Shown: in pieces, positions 55,601 through 64,000 of the stretch
How positions within the stretch are numbered: the first letter of the stretch is position 1
Layout: every line of letters begins with the position of its first letter
Origin: Romanomermis culicivorax
Taxonomy: Eukaryota; Nematoda; Enoplea; Mermithida; Mermithidae
Direction: 5' to 3'
Assembly (NCBI GenBank): GCA_963922205.1
Contig: CAWUHX010000040.1
Coordinates: forward strand, 241,001 to 305,000
DNA length: 64,000 nucleotides
Program-made: the position numbers and the translations under genes
The notes under the pieces: model-generated
The model's input: the letters and a program-made list of their open reading frames with translations, nothing else
What the model was told of the DNA's origin: nothing
The model's database searches: none

Positions 55601-58600
55601 CAGTGGTTTGGTACAGTTTCTCGATTGTTGTTTGATCGATCTGGAATTATCAAAAGATTCCTTTTTTTAGATAAACATCATACCATGTGATATTTGAAAA
55701 GCTCAAATAACAAGAAGAAACTTTTTTCCACATAATTATTATTGCGCAATTTGCTACACTTTTGCGTTAATTTTTTTTTCTTTTTTTTAAGTCATTGAAG
55801 AGCTGAATAGTTAGGCATGCATATCTTGCAGATGTCATAGTGACAAGAAAGACCTCTCGAGGGATTCTCCCCTATCCTTCCTGACAGGGAATATTTTTTT
55901 TCCTCAGGGAGTCTACAAGGTTTGCTCTGCGAGGGTCCCCTGGACGAGAACTGTTGCACTATATCCAAGGCCTAGCCAAGGAGAGGCAGTAACTAGTTTT
56001 GACCAACCATCCCTCTTTAATTCCAAAGGAAAGATCTTTCTAATAATGAAGCTTTTCACTCACCTATGCTGGACATCCATTGGTTCGGTAGAGCTTCTCG
56101 ATTGTTTTGTGGTCGATCTGGAATAATCAAAGGATTCTTTTATAGATAAATACTATGTGGGAAAAAGATTTACACTTCTTCATTGCCTCTTATGGTTTTT
56201 TATGGTCTTGCCATTTTGTTGCTTTGAAAAAAATTGTGGAGAGCCAATATGTTTACTTAGTCATTTGCTTTGTTTTTTAGACACTGAAATATTACAATTT
56301 AGTGACTAAGTTTTCTCAAACTTTTGTTACATTAGGCCAGTAGTTCATATTTTCTATTCAATGACTTCTTAGTTTATACCATTTGATATTTGAATGTATT
56401 CTTTTTATCTATGCTTAAGTACATGAACTGATGTATAGCTGAAAAACTGAGAAGAAATCGTCCATTTTCCATTTTATAGTTATTGTGCAATTCACTGTAC
56501 TTATGTGTAAATTTTGAGACATATAAGCATTGGAAACTTTATTTTTTCAGTGCTCTACATCATATGTTTCTTTACTTTTGTGTTATCCATATTTATATGA
56601 TCCAAATAAAGTAAGCTAAATTTTTTTATACTTTTCTTTGAGCATTAATTCTATCAGGACCTGAAATTGTTACTTGGATGTAACAGGATGACGGCACCTA
56701 CAATAATAATCTCATTTTTTCTGACAATTTTGTGAGGATTGATGCTATGGATGACATGTCACTTTGTTATGAAGCTTTTGCCTAGATGTAGACACATATA
56801 TTTAAAAATATTGATTGTCCGATATCATTTTGTGCAAATCATCACTATTGTTCAACAATGTCATGCTTTTTTTGGTTTTTTGTCATTTTCCATTTTTTTT
56901 GTTGCAGCTTTGAAGGTATTTTTGGAGCCACTTTGCTAGAGTTACTGTAGGTGCTCAACCACAATTTCTGGTCTTGGTGTACAGTGGCAAGATTGGTGAT
57001 TTGAATAACAACTTTTTTTGGCTGCTGTTTGCGTGTATTTTATATTTTTTTATTCAATTTTTGAAAATCATATTGTTGAATGCAACTGCATCCAGTGCTA
57101 GAGTGTTCTGAAAGTGCAAAATTGATTTAACTATGAACAAAAATAGAAAAGTAAACTTTTTTCATTCAATGTTTTTTAGTTTTTCCATGTTTTTAGTGTT
57201 TTTTTTATTGTTCAATTTTGTAGAAGTTTTGGTACATCAAAATAGCTATTAGCACCCTGCTGCTGCTCATTTTGTGATCAAAAAGTCGACATGCAAATTA
57301 ACAATGGGCGACTGGTGGTGCAGAAAAATTTGCATAGGAATGGAGCACCAAAGAAAGAAGAAAAAATGATGATAAAATCATTCTTGTTTTTTGCTATAAT
57401 TTTTGAGTAATTATGCTGCCAACCATCAATAAACTTTCTCCCGACTTCAGGTTTATCATTTGCGTAAACATTTTAGTGGTTCATCCACATTCTCAGATTT
57501 TTATTGGTCTTATATTTATTTTATATATTTATCCATGGGTGCTGTAGGTACAGGAAGCGCTTTAGACCCAAACGTAGTTTCTTGCAGACATCAAATAGGA
57601 GATAGACCTCTTCTACATCATCCCTTCCAGTGGGTATCCATTTTACTTTGAGTCTATGATGTTCACTCTGTGAGGGCCTATTAGTAGTATTTGTTCGTTG
57701 TTGTTGCCAGGTCTGCGCAAAACTATTGCACTATATCCAAGGCCTAGCCACTGAGATGTTCCATTTAGATCCCAAGCAACCATCTTTCTTTATTCCTAAG
57801 GAAAAGCCTGCACAAGAGAACTACATTAAATTGTTAGAAGCTCTCTCTATTGTCCTAAACTGGCTGTGGAGTCTGCAAATGTCAACTGAAAGTATTAATC
57901 TCACTGACATGTGTTGTTATCAATATTATAACAAAAAAATATAGAGAATTTTAAATTGAAAGAAACCAATGACATGATTGTGTTAACACATGAATTAATG
58001 GAAAAGCTGAAATGCTGAAAAAATTCAAAATCTCAGGATTTTTGTGGCGAGATTTTGGATTGATAGAAGTGATATTTTGAATTTGACATTCAAAGTGCAT
58101 CCAAACATTGACATTTTGAATGTGTCTGGCATACATAAAATGGTATATTCAATTCTTCTGGTACATAAGCCTCCTTGATGGAGATGCAGATTATTGATTA
58201 ATTTCCATGTTAGTGTACAACATTTACCTCAAAAGATAAAAATTTCATATTGTAGATGAAACAAAAACCAAGTTCGTAGATGTTGTGGAGACGAATTTTC
58301 AGATTTCATCTCTTACTGACAAATTAGATTTAATAAAGATAGGAAAAATTGTATATTTACCTCGCAGCCAGTTTTTGTTCAATGTTTCGCGGTTACCTTC
58401 AAAAAATCAATATTAAAAAATTATAGCTGCTGTAGTCAATTTTACATAGAAAGGAAGCAGCCTTAGCTGTACAAATAGATAAAGTTTGGTTATTTGCGCT
58501 GGTTGCAAAGTTACTGGATTTAAAACCTTTGATGCAATTGCTGGTCATCATTTATATAAGTGAAATTTTGGACACATTTTTTAATACGCAGAAAAAATTT

Positions 58601-61600
58601 GAATAAGAAGGCTACACAGCGATTGTTAAAATGGCAAATCTCATTTCAAAAGCTCTGACTAGAAGATGTATCTAAGAACCTACATTACCCAAAATTAAAT
58701 AAATATTGTAAGGATTGCATGTACACTGTCCAGGTCAATTTGTTCATAATCCCATGTTTAAACCTAATTTTGGATTAAAAAGTCTGCAGATTAGAATACG
58801 CCATCTGTAAAAATCAAGAAACTTACTATCAGGGTATGGCTGCATCGGCCTAGTGGGAAGCGTTGGGACTGCAACATTGTATTGCAGCTGATCTGAAATA
58901 CAAAAACATTTAATATCAATAACTGTTCCATATATATTAATTTTATATTTTGACAATTTTCAATTAATGCAGTATTAGATAACTACAATATGAATTTTAT
59001 GATGATGCAATTAATCAAATCTATTTGTTGCAATCCATGTTTTGCTTGTTGAATAACTTTTTTTTGTACATACTGTTGAAATTATAATAATTTATGAGTG
59101 TCAAAATGCATATCTAAAATTTTATTGTACTCACCTTATGACTGTTAGAATATAATGAAAGTTGACAATGATGACTCATCAAAAGAATTAACTATGGATC
59201 ATTTCTCTTAATTCTTGGATGTTAAACTTTATAATATGCAAATTTCAAAATCACATCATTTTGCGGGTATGGATCATAAAGCTATGGGGTTTTGAAGATG
59301 TATCACATTACTATTGTTTCCTGTTCTACAATGATTTCTTGGTGGCATACAATATTCTACTCATAAGGTTGATGTTCCATGGAATCCATGGGTTCTGAAC
59401 CTGGGTTTTCTTGTCAAGCATCATTCAGAATAATCACACCTAACCCAAAAACGACCAGTTGATAGACAGCTCTAGCATCACCCAGTAGGGCCTTCAACAG
59501 TGGTTACCACACCAGGACACTCCCATTGCTCTAGAAGGGGAGGGATGTTGTAGGGTTACACACAACATTCCACCAGTAGGATTGATGTTTCATATAATCC
59601 AGGGCTTGGAAACCTGGCCACTTTTGTTGAAACTTATTTGTGGCCAGTAGTGGAACAGCTCGGGCAAGAGCCAGGACCTTAGAACACTAGTGACCATATC
59701 AGCAGCCTTCCTCCTGCTCCAAGGCATGAGTTCTGAGCCTGGTCATTTTTAATGAGGCTAGTGATGATAGCCACTTCTGACCTGACATTGGCTAGTTGGG
59801 GCAGCTCCAGCACTATCCTGTATTCTTTCCAACACCAATGACCATAACAAGTGTCCCCTTGTTGCTCCAATACATGGGTTTCAAACCTGGCTACTTTTGC
59901 TGAGACCTGATCAGGATGGTCCTATGTACTGGGACATTGGCCAGTGATGTGATAACACGGGTGCCACCCAGGAGACTCTTCAACACAGGCGTCTCCTTGT
60001 TGCTCCAAGGGTTGAGAGATGTTAGATGGCAACATAGGATTGATTTTTTTATCCAATCCGCTGGTTTAGAATGGAGACTTTTTTCTTGAGCCATAATCTG
60101 GATGGTCACGCCTACCTCAAAATTAGCCAGTGATGGGCCAGTATCATTATCACCCAGGAAGCCCCTCAACACTGGTGACCATAGAAGGGCTCCCCATTGC
60201 TACAAGGGGGTATGTGGTATGGCAACATACAACAATCCACTTGTAAGATTGATGTTTCAGCCAATCGATGGGTTACGAACTCGGTTATTTTTGTTGAGTT
60301 CTGGTCAGGATTGTCACACCTACCCCGATATTGGCCCATGGTGGGACAGCTCTGGCGCCACCCAGGAAGCCCTTCTGCAAACCAGTGAATCTGTAAAAAA
60401 TTTTCACTCAAACAATTTTCGAAGTAACAACTTACCACGATTGAAGAACCAATCATATGGCTCTGGTCTGGCAATGGGTTGCGGTGATATATCTGAAAAA
60501 AGTTGACATCTCTCAAAATAAATGGGAAAGATTTAATCGGCATGGACAAAAATCACAGTGTCCCAGGTTCAATGCAATGATGACATCAAATTTCCAAATG
60601 GGAATTTTTGTGTCTAGAAATAGTGATGTTATACCATTTTAGTTAGGCCACAGCTTAAGCTGTGGCTTAACTTTCTCCATATGTTCTGTGTATGAGTTAA
60701 GCTGCAGCTGAGCTGCACCTTAACTTTTGGTGCCCAGTAAATGTATCCATGGGGCATTGCCCGGACTTTATCTGGAAACTTTTCGTTCAATTATCGATTT
60801 TTTTTGCAGTCATTAGTAGTGGTTTATCAACTTGAAAAAATTTTGTTTTTTGATGGAACTTTGCCAGTGCCTTGTATTAGCAGTTTTTGAACTTTGTTAA
60901 ACTATTATTTATGTCTGTATATCGAAATGGATGACCATCTCCATTTGTTTCTTGGGGTGATAGGTTTCTTGGTGGATTGATGGCCGATTATAGTAATCGT
61001 GGATTGAATAAAGGTCACTTATAATCCAATGTTATATTTTTTCGTATGTTTGTTGGCGGATTAAACATCAATTAATTTGATCCAGGATTATGTAAAAGGG
61101 GGCCCATCAACTACAGTAAGCTCGTCAGCTTTTCAAAGTGATTCACAAGAATGGATCGTTTTGGAGCTCAAAGTTGTTCAAAGTTGTCTGAAGGTTCACA
61201 ACATTGAAGATTACACTCGCAGCAAGTTTGTGATAAAGTTAGTTGTTGTTTCGTTTGTCTTAGTGAGCAGTTGGTTTTGTGAGAGGCTCTGAGCATTGCT
61301 AGTAAATCAAAAATCCAACATGTGGTCTACGTTGAGTCAAACTATTTGGAAAATAGTTTGAGTATTCAGGTTCAACTCCTAGAAATGCAAGTTAGCGCAG
61401 TCCGAGTTCCAGCTCTGGAAACCTTAAAGGACCTGAGCGAAGTTCCTTGGATAAATTGACATAGTGCTCTCTACGAGCCCGTCAATCTCCTGTGTACGAT
61501 TATCATTGCGTGAAATTCGTCAAACACTCCAAGTGTTCCCTTTACAGTGTTGCGCACGCTTTTCTACGTTCCATACGTCTCTTATCAAAACACGCTCGAT

Positions 61601-64000
61601 TAATCGTCTAATTATTTTTTCCCATAGACAATTAAAGCAATCAGTGAGTTCATCAGCTGATTAAAGCTCCATTATCCTTATCGGCAATTATAATAATCTG
61701 AGTTTCAATCCTGCCCCACGCCAGGTTGAAAAGGCCAATTGTATCTGTTCTTGCCATTTCATAGTCGGTTTAATAGGTAAAAAATAACTGTTGTTAATTT
61801 TCTGGATGATCTAAATGAGGATGAAGCAGAAAATCACGTTTAAATGAGAATGAAACAGAAAATCAAGTACAAATTCGTCATTTCCTGGACAGATCGAATC
61901 CGACGGAAGCATATTCAAATCAGAAGTTCTGGTCGGAATTTGAGTTATGTAAGGACAGTACAAGAGAACTAATTGGATAAAAAAAATAATAAAAAGAAAA
62001 AATAAACAAGAAAATTTTTTTAAAAGCAAAATTTTTGGAGTAAAAATTCTATAAAAATTTTTTTATAGAAAATTTAAGCCCTACATTAAATGATTTATTT
62101 AATTTTCTTGAAAATAATTCAATTTCTTCAGAATCAAAATTAGTGGTTTTCTAGGGACACGTGGACTTTGAAGTGGATATGACGAGAAAAATTGATACTG
62201 ATAAATTCATGACAAAAGATGATGTACTCAAGGAAAAGCTGTACACCTACTCTACGGACAGTATAGGTTGTACAGTTTTCAATCAGCAATTATACTTTAA
62301 ATCCTTGATTATATGATTTTAATTGGCGATTATATTTTTAATCGGCAATTATGTAATCCTCCTTCCATTGGTTAACAAACTTTCCAATTATTTTAATCGC
62401 TGATTAAATTTTAATTGACGATTACATATTCAGGGATTAAACGTAATCCTGGATTATTTTAATCGGCCAACACACTTACCACCCTTAGGGCGATAGGTTT
62501 GTTGGCGGATTAAAGGCTGATTATAGTAATCAGGCATAAAATGTTGCTTATAATCCTGTTGTAGTGTATTTCGGCCGATTTGTTGTACATCTATATTTTT
62601 TGTCGATTTCTGAGAGAGGCCAGCAGGTATAAAGTGGAATGAGCGACACAGACCATCAAGAGACGTCTTACTGTAGCACATATCCGCATGCGTTTGTTTG
62701 GGCTCTCTCTTATTATCATTGTTGTTAAAAAATTGTTATATGTTTCGCGTACTCGCCTGCCTCCCTGACCACCCTGTCTTTGGTGTTTTTCTCCTTAGCG
62801 CAAGGGAGTGATTGTATTCTCGCCCATCCAAAATTTGTATTAGTAAGTTTTCATTGTGTTTGGAAAAAAATTGGAGAAGATTCTCCTTATCTTTTCATAT
62901 TTAATTGGGAGACGGATCAAGGAATTACATAGTATTCCTTAGTTCCTGGGTAAATATTGTCGGGTTTAAGTACATAGTTAAGTTTTAATTGGGTAAGTGT
63001 GGGCATTGGAAATACGTGCATTAAGGACGAATTCTGGAATCCCACTCCTGCCTCCTCTCTCGAAAGGCCCCGAATATTTTACAATATAACAATCCAGGGT
63101 TTCGTAATCCGAAGATTTGAGCCCCTCACCAAGCATTATTTTTCTGACATGACATGCCAGCCACATGGATTTGGGCATACAACATTGGTAACCATCCACA
63201 GCCCTTTCTCCTCGAAGGAAGGAGATAGGTGGTAGTGGTGCTTCCGGCTCTTCATTACAAGGCATGCCCCAGACTCATCACCACGACTAAAACGACAATT
63301 TCTGAACCGTCAATGTGGCTTTGTTAGTGCAGTTGGATAGCACATCTGGCTTTTATGCAGAAGGTCGAGGGTTTGAGCCCTCACCCGGCATTATTTTTCC
63401 GATAAGCCAGCCATGTAGATTTGGGCATACAACAATGGTAACCGTCCAAGGTCCTTCCTCTTTGTTGCCAGTACCTGGCGAAGTTCCAACAAAAGGCGAA
63501 ATTTTTTCTAGTCGATTGAAAAAATCGATAATCGAATGAAAAGTTTTCAGGTAAAATCCGCGCAATGCACCATGGAAAGGTTTCTTCATATGAAAAGTTT
63601 AAATGCAGCTCAGCTGCAGCTTAACTCGTACACGAAGCATATCTAGAAAGTTAAGCTGTAGCTTAACTCTATATGTTATAGTATTGGGGTTAAGGTGCAG
63701 CTCAGCTGTAGCTTAACTTTCTCGACATAGCTGCAGCTTTACGTCCACGGTATAACATATGGAGTTAAGCTACACCTCAGCTGGAGCTTAAGTTTCTTTG
63801 ATGAAACCGGCCCCTGGTGATTACATTCAGATAAGCGCCTGAAGTGATATAAAAGAATTAAAAGTTGGAACCGATTGAAAAATGGGCATATTTCTTACAC
63901 GCAGGATAGCCATTGTTGCCATTATTAGATTGTACACCATTTGCACTACCACATTGCGTTTGTGACAGTTCCCCATCGTCCTTGGAATAAACGAATATTT
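49595..64000 (-). CDS. Micro-exon gene with 18-codon repeat exons (3' part)
   Basis: Eleven minus-strand exons were found by GT/AG sites and frame: 63899-64000 (continues beyond the window), 60436-60492, 58827-58892, 58361-58396, 56064-56117, 55587-55640, 53974-54027, 52286-52339, 50688-50810, 49748-49843 and 49595-49686 (terminal, TAA). Every internal exon (57, 66, 36, 54, 54, 54, 54, 123, 96 nt) is a multiple of three and bounded by phase-1 introns. They join into about 262 residues without a stop. Four 54-nt exons encode 18-residue repeats of the form D-(R/Q)-(P/S)-x-N-N-x-E-(T/A)-(V/L)-P-N-x-W-(M/V)-x-x-x. The upstream exons are Pro/Asn-rich; the last ~100 residues contain six Cys (C-x18-C-x9-C-x2-C-x35-C-x6-C), suggesting a secreted protein. 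No family is recognised. Symmetric phase-1 exons allow exon gain, loss or skipping without frameshift. Introns run from 61 bp to 3.4 kb. Confidence 0.8.
49748..49843 (-). CDS. Micro-exon gene, CxxC exon (96 nt)
   Basis: Acceptor AAATTTTTCAG; I chose donor GTAAAA at 49747 because it gives a 96-nt, phase-1 exon and a 61 bp intron. Encodes CIACDHKSDIFSGQLVTMEN, LRKYAPSIKYG. Alternative donors further downstream would leave only ~30 bp introns. Confidence 0.7.
49890..50010 (-). repeat. SINE-2 copy 3 (intronic)
   Basis: Minus strand: GTTTCTGGGTTCAAACCCCT (B box) followed by ACCAAGTATTTTTTTCTGGT and CCAGCCATGCG, the SINE-2 tail. Lies in an intron of the micro-exon gene. Confidence 0.65.
50688..50810 (-). 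CDS. Micro-exon gene, Cys exon (123 nt)
   Basis: Acceptor TATTTTTAG, donor GTAAGT; begins DRSTNVPAYKN, echoing the repeat exons, then IICNNPAEAYDIYVDGNSVF, RCNGLVETFE. First two of six C-terminal cysteines. Confidence 0.8.
50860..51965. repeat. (AAATT)n pentanucleotide microsatellite
   Basis: About 600 bp of nearly perfect AAATT units (50930-51510), with AATT and AAATTATT slips, flanked by increasingly degenerate TTAAATTGAA-type sequence to 51965. It lies in the 1.47 kb intron between exons R4 and the 123-nt exon. Confidence 0.97.
52286..52339 (-). CDS. Micro-exon gene, repeat exon R4 (54 nt)
   Basis: Acceptor GTACCTTAG, donor GTGAGT; encodes DQSQNNREALPNRWVVQT. Confidence 0.82.
52425..53400. 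repeat. TTATAACAT palindrome field 2 (intronic)
   Basis: Same motif class as 47850-49560 (TATGTTATAACA, ATAACATACC), 15-30 bp apart, inside the 1.63 kb intron between exons R3 and R4. A small local duplication (GGACTATGTTATAACTTGA-like) is at 53180 and 53290. Confidence 0.85.
53660..53770 (-). repeat. tRNA-like retroposon fragment
   Basis: Minus strand: TGCTCTAATGGTTGAAGTGT (A box-like) and GGTTCCAGATTCAAGTTCC (B box-like), 45-50 nt apart. Intronic. Confidence 0.5.
53974..54027 (-). CDS. Micro-exon gene, repeat exon R3 (54 nt)
   Basis: Acceptor ...TTCCAG, donor GTGAGT; encodes DRPQNNGETVPNWWMQRD. Confidence 0.85.
55587..55640 (-). CDS. Micro-exon gene, repeat exon R2 (54 nt)
   Basis: Acceptor ...TTCCAG, donor GTGAGT; encodes DRSNNNRETVPNHWMSSN. 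Confidence 0.85.
55830..56030 (-). repeat. Interspersed repeat family A, copy 5 (intronic)
   Basis: Contains ACTGTTGCACTATATCCAAG, GCCTAGCCAAGGAGAGGCAG and CCATCCCTCTTTAATTCCAA, the inverted first half of the A unit. Confidence 0.7.
56064..56117 (-). CDS. Micro-exon gene, repeat exon R1 (54 nt)
   Basis: Acceptor ...TTCCAG, donor GTGAGT; encodes DRPQNNREALPNQWMSSI (D from the junction). Confidence 0.85.
   Translation of the reverse strand: MDHKTIEKLYRTNGCPA
57235..57830 (-). repeat. Interspersed repeat family A, copy 6 (intronic)
   Basis: Inverted: GTCGACATGCAAATTAACAA, GCATAGGAATGGAGCACCAA at 57330-57350, then TGAGGGCCTATTAGTAG, TGTTGTTGCCAGGTCTGCGC and TTGCACTATATCCAAGGCCT. Both halves are present. 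Confidence 0.75.
57831..58360. other. Intron sequence, nothing recognised
   Basis: Part of the 2.2 kb intron upstream of R1; AT-rich. Confidence 0.4.
58361..58396 (-). CDS. Micro-exon gene, exon -8 (36 nt)
   Basis: Acceptor TTTTTTGAAG, donor GTAAAT; encodes NRETLNKNWLR after a junction Ser. It matches the NNRETVPNHW core of the 54-nt exons but lacks the first six codons. Confidence 0.7.
58827..58892 (-). CDS. Micro-exon gene, exon -9 (66 nt)
   Basis: Acceptor TGTATTTCAG, donor GTAAGT; encodes QLQYNVAVPTLPTRPMQPYP-type Pro-rich text beginning with D from the junction codon. Confidence 0.75.
58893..59339. other. Intron sequence, nothing recognised
   Basis: AT-rich; no exon seen on the minus strand by splice signals. 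Confidence 0.4.
59340..60395 (-). repeat. Repeat family C, decayed tandem array (about five units)
   Basis: Repeated ATTCCACCAGTAGGATTGAT-like, CAGCCAATCGATGGGTTACG, GGACAGCTCTGGCGCCACCC and CAGGAAGCCC segments spaced about 200-215 bp. Much more diverged than the AGXT2-intron copies. Ends about 40 bp from exon 60436-60492. Confidence 0.75.
60436..60492 (-). CDS. Micro-exon gene, exon -10 (57 nt)
   Basis: Acceptor TTTTTTCAG, donor GTAAGT; encodes ISPQPIARPEPYDWFFNR after a junction codon. Phase 1 at both ends. Confidence 0.75.
60640..60735. repeat. Repeat family L, copy 2
   Basis: TTAAGCTGTGGCTTAACTTT and GAGTTAAGCTGCAGCTGAGC, then TGCACCTTAACTTTT; palindromic block. Confidence 0.7.
60736..60939. 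other. Intron sequence, nothing recognised
   Basis: AT-rich. Confidence 0.4.
60940..61085. repeat. Repeat family K, copy 1
   Basis: GGGGTGATAGGTTTCTTGGT, GGATTGATGGCCGATTATAG, TAATCGTGGATTGAA and TTATAATCCAATGTTATAT match 62470-62570. Confidence 0.7.
61086..61329. other. Intron sequence, nothing recognised
   Basis: No splice-supported exon. Confidence 0.4.
61330..61615 (-). repeat. Repeat family J, copy 2
   Basis: Inverted match to 35320-35625: AAACTATTTGGAAAATAGTT, GAGTATTCAGGTTCAACTCC, ACGAGCCCGTCAATCTCCTG, CGATTATCATTGCGTGAA and CGTTCCATACGTCTCTTATC. Confidence 0.75.
61616..62249. other. Intron sequence, nothing recognised
   Basis: AT-rich, with a short internal duplication AATGAGGATGAAGCAGAAAATCA / AATGAGAATGAAACAGAAAATCA at 61812 and 61843. 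Confidence 0.4.
62250..62540. repeat. Repeat family K, copy 2 (AATCGGCGATTA-rich)
   Basis: Many copies of TTTTAATCGGCAATTATATT-type half palindromes (ATTGGCGATTA, AATCGCTGATTA, AATCGGCCAA), then the ~100 bp block shared with 60940-61085. Confidence 0.75.
62543..63090 (+). repeat. Repeat family H, copy 3
   Basis: Starts TGTTGTAGTGTATTTCGG and runs through GACGTCTTACTGTAGCACAT, GTTTGGGCTCTCTCTTATTA, AGTGATTGTATTCTCGCCCA, TTGTCGGGTTTAAGTACAT and GGAAATACGTGCATTAAGGA to AATATTTTACAATATAACAA. Opposite orientation to the other two copies. Confidence 0.75.
63091..63470 (+). repeat. SINE-2, two tandem copies
   Basis: Unit 1 lacks most of its head (starts GATTTGAGCCCCTCACCAAG). Unit 2 has a full tRNA-like head at 63317-63390: D arm GTGC...GCAC intact, anticodon loop CTTTTAT (TTT), T arm GAGGG-TTTGAGC-CCTCA, acceptor eroded. 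Both share ATTATTTTTCYGA, GCCAGCCA, GATTTGGGCATACAAC. Confidence 0.75.
63600..63800. repeat. Repeat family L, copy 3
   Basis: Four to five units of GCAGCTCAGCTGCAGCTTAA, AAGTTAAGCTGTAGCTTAAC and GGAGTTAAGCTACACCTCAG alternate with TATATGTTATAG-type spacers. Strongly palindromic. Confidence 0.8.
63899..64000 (-). CDS. Micro-exon gene, 5'-most exon in window (partial)
   Basis: Encodes DDGELSQTQCGSANGVQS then NNGNNGYPA, preceded in frame by YSK up to the window edge. Donor GTAAGA after GCG T (phase 1). A possible acceptor (CCAAG) at about 63981 exists, but the frame stays open to the edge. Confidence 0.6.

Larger units (their letters stand above)
53890..57000 (-). repeat. Exon-plus-intron tandem duplication of the micro-exon gene
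   Basis: Flanks of exons R3, R2 and R1 are homologous. CTTGGAATTTCTTATG(T/C)TTGG precedes both R3 and R2 (53895, 55527). ACTAAGTTTTCT...CTTTTGTTACAT and TTTTTATC(C/T)ATGCTTAAGTA(T/C)ATGAACTGAT occur at 54256-54370 and 56305-56430. ATCCAAATAAAGTAAGCTAAATT occurs at 55229 and 56600. The exons were therefore duplicated as genomic blocks. Confidence 0.8.

Noticed and set aside
62455-62500. Additional micro-exon donor (ACACTTACCACCC)
   Set aside because: It lies within family K repeat shared with 60.94 kb, and no phase-1 exon fits.

Overview
This window is eukaryotic: genes are split by introns with GT/AG ends, polyadenylation-type AATAAA hexamers follow stop codons, and most of the DNA is AT-rich interspersed repeats. 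A 59-unit (GCCTAA)n array at 33.13-33.48 kb is the reverse complement of TTAGGC, the canonical nematode telomere repeat. With 52-61 bp small introns it points to a nematode; a repeat-rich clade I genome (mermithid or trichinellid type) would fit, but that is inference.

Layout. (1) 0-0.5 kb: last exon of an AGXT2-like aminotransferase copy, inside a block duplicated at 23.6-24.1 kb. (2) 2.96-8.24 kb, minus: one uninterrupted 1760-codon frame for a giant protein with a hydrophobic, pore/anchor-like middle, RTX-like Asp/Gly motifs and a C-terminal half full of N-glycosylation sequons. (3) 8.5-16.5 kb: repeat graveyard. (4) 16.5-23.8 kb, plus: five exons of a second AGXT2-like copy (C-terminal half), whose 5.2 kb intron is filled by repeats. 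(5) 25.98-27.46 kb, minus: a complete three-exon secreted PAN/trypsin-fold serine protease. (6) 27.78-41.48 kb: an old LTR retroelement with decayed Ty3/gypsy gag-pol, a telomere-like array between RNase H and integrase, and a second gag-like segment; 3' polypurine tract and both LTRs are visible. (7) 41.72-44.41 kb: a hAT-type element with exact 8-bp target duplication. (8) 45.6-49.5 kb: minisatellite array, then a field of TTATAAC palindromes. (9) 49.6-64.0 kb, minus: the 3' part of a gene made of tiny exons, every internal one a multiple of three and bounded by phase-1 introns; four are exactly 54 nt and encode an 18-residue repeat.

The genes do not form a pathway. AGXT2 is a mitochondrial PLP enzyme; the protease, the micro-exon gene and probably the giant protein look secreted or membrane-exposed. 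The most unusual items are the micro-exon gene, the giant intronless RTX-like protein with strongly one-sided sequons, and the nematode-telomere repeat kept in frame inside a retroelement. At least ten repeat families recur here. I label them A (A-block, ~600 bp), B (~270 bp tandem), C (~215 bp tandem with hairpin end), D (TGTAGAAAGTA minisatellite), E (fold-back), SINE-1, SINE-2, H (~555 bp LTR-like), I (~150 bp), J, K and L, so the copies can be cross-referenced.
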